From: JAUUSJ01 sp964439395
Lineage (GTDB): Bacteria > Bacillota > Clostridia > Lachnospirales > Lachnospiraceae
DNA length: 64,000 nt
Direction: 5' to 3'
Assembly: GCA_964439395.1 (NCBI GenBank)
Contig: CAYTNV010000010.1
Span: 1 to 64,000, forward strand
Shown: positions 63,993 to 64,000 of the stretch, one piece after another
How positions within the stretch are numbered: the first letter of the stretch is position 1
How the letters are laid out: every line of letters begins with the position of its first letter
Made by a program: the position numbers and the translations under genes
Notes under the pieces: model-generated
Databases searched by the model: none
What the model saw: the letters and a program-made list of their open reading frames with translations, nothing else
What the model was told of the DNA's origin: nothing

Positions 63993-64000
63993 AATTTTTT

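Overview
The window comes from a low-GC, spore-forming Firmicute, most likely a gut clostridium of the Lachnospiraceae. Three things point there: an alpha/beta-type small acid-soluble spore protein, a Clostridia-style Tad pilus locus with DUF5702- and DUF1002-type neighbours, and housekeeping genes of clostridial type (SAM-I-controlled metK, murA, recR-ybaB-dnaX). The species cannot be fixed from the sequence alone. No rRNA and no CRISPR array were seen. One tRNA (Leu, CAG) is present.

Layout. 1-13.8 kb is chromosomal core, mostly on the minus strand: metK under a SAM-I riboswitch, murA, a flavin reductase and a HIT protein, glgB, pfkA, recR-ybaB-dnaX, an orphan cytosolic histidine kinase and a rhomboid protease. 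A candidate free-standing small RNA lies at about 7.36-7.49 kb. 13.9-20.7 kb (plus strand) is a sugar locus: an amylosucrase-type GH13 enzyme, a LacI regulator, a Cof-type HAD phosphatase and a IIBCA PTS permease of the sucrose group. Three closely matching 14-bp palindromes in front of the first and last genes probably serve one regulator. Since glgB lies nearby and no sucrose-6-phosphate hydrolase gene is seen, the locus could route sucrose into glycogen.

21.3-30.7 kb (minus strand) is a Tad/Flp pilus operon, read from right to left: prepilin peptidase, CpaE/TadZ-like ATPase (apparently starting at AUU), TadA, TadB, TadC, Flp pilin, a DUF5702-like protein, two TadE-like pseudopilins and an FHA protein. 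31-38.7 kb holds a DUF1002 protein, a YfhO-like giant membrane protein, a Gx-type transporter, a GT2 glycosyltransferase, a spore protein and several small unknowns. Degenerate IS200/IS605-like hairpins are scattered through the intergenic regions at 1.7, 14.2, 17.4-17.6 and 31.7 kb; no transposase gene accompanies them.

38.86 kb to the window end is a tRNA-Leu followed by one arm of a siphovirus-type prophage, entirely on the minus strand. In transcription order it carries a helicase (cut by the window edge), a small Cys protein, a DUF1492/ArpU-like late regulator, a six-copy 11-bp repeat array with a promoter, a fused TerS-TerL terminase, portal, a minor head protein with a C-terminal toxin domain, a possible immunity protein, a Prp-type protease, scaffold, capsid, connectors, tail tube, tape measure, Dit, tail spike, baseplate/receptor proteins, holin and endolysin. 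The integrase end lies beyond the window. The most interesting points are the phage-encoded Prp protease beside scaffold and capsid proteins that carry L27-like cleavage motifs, the MuF/Ntox50-like toxin fusion with its coupled small gene, the repeat-driven late promoter, and the proposed sucrose-to-glycogen route.
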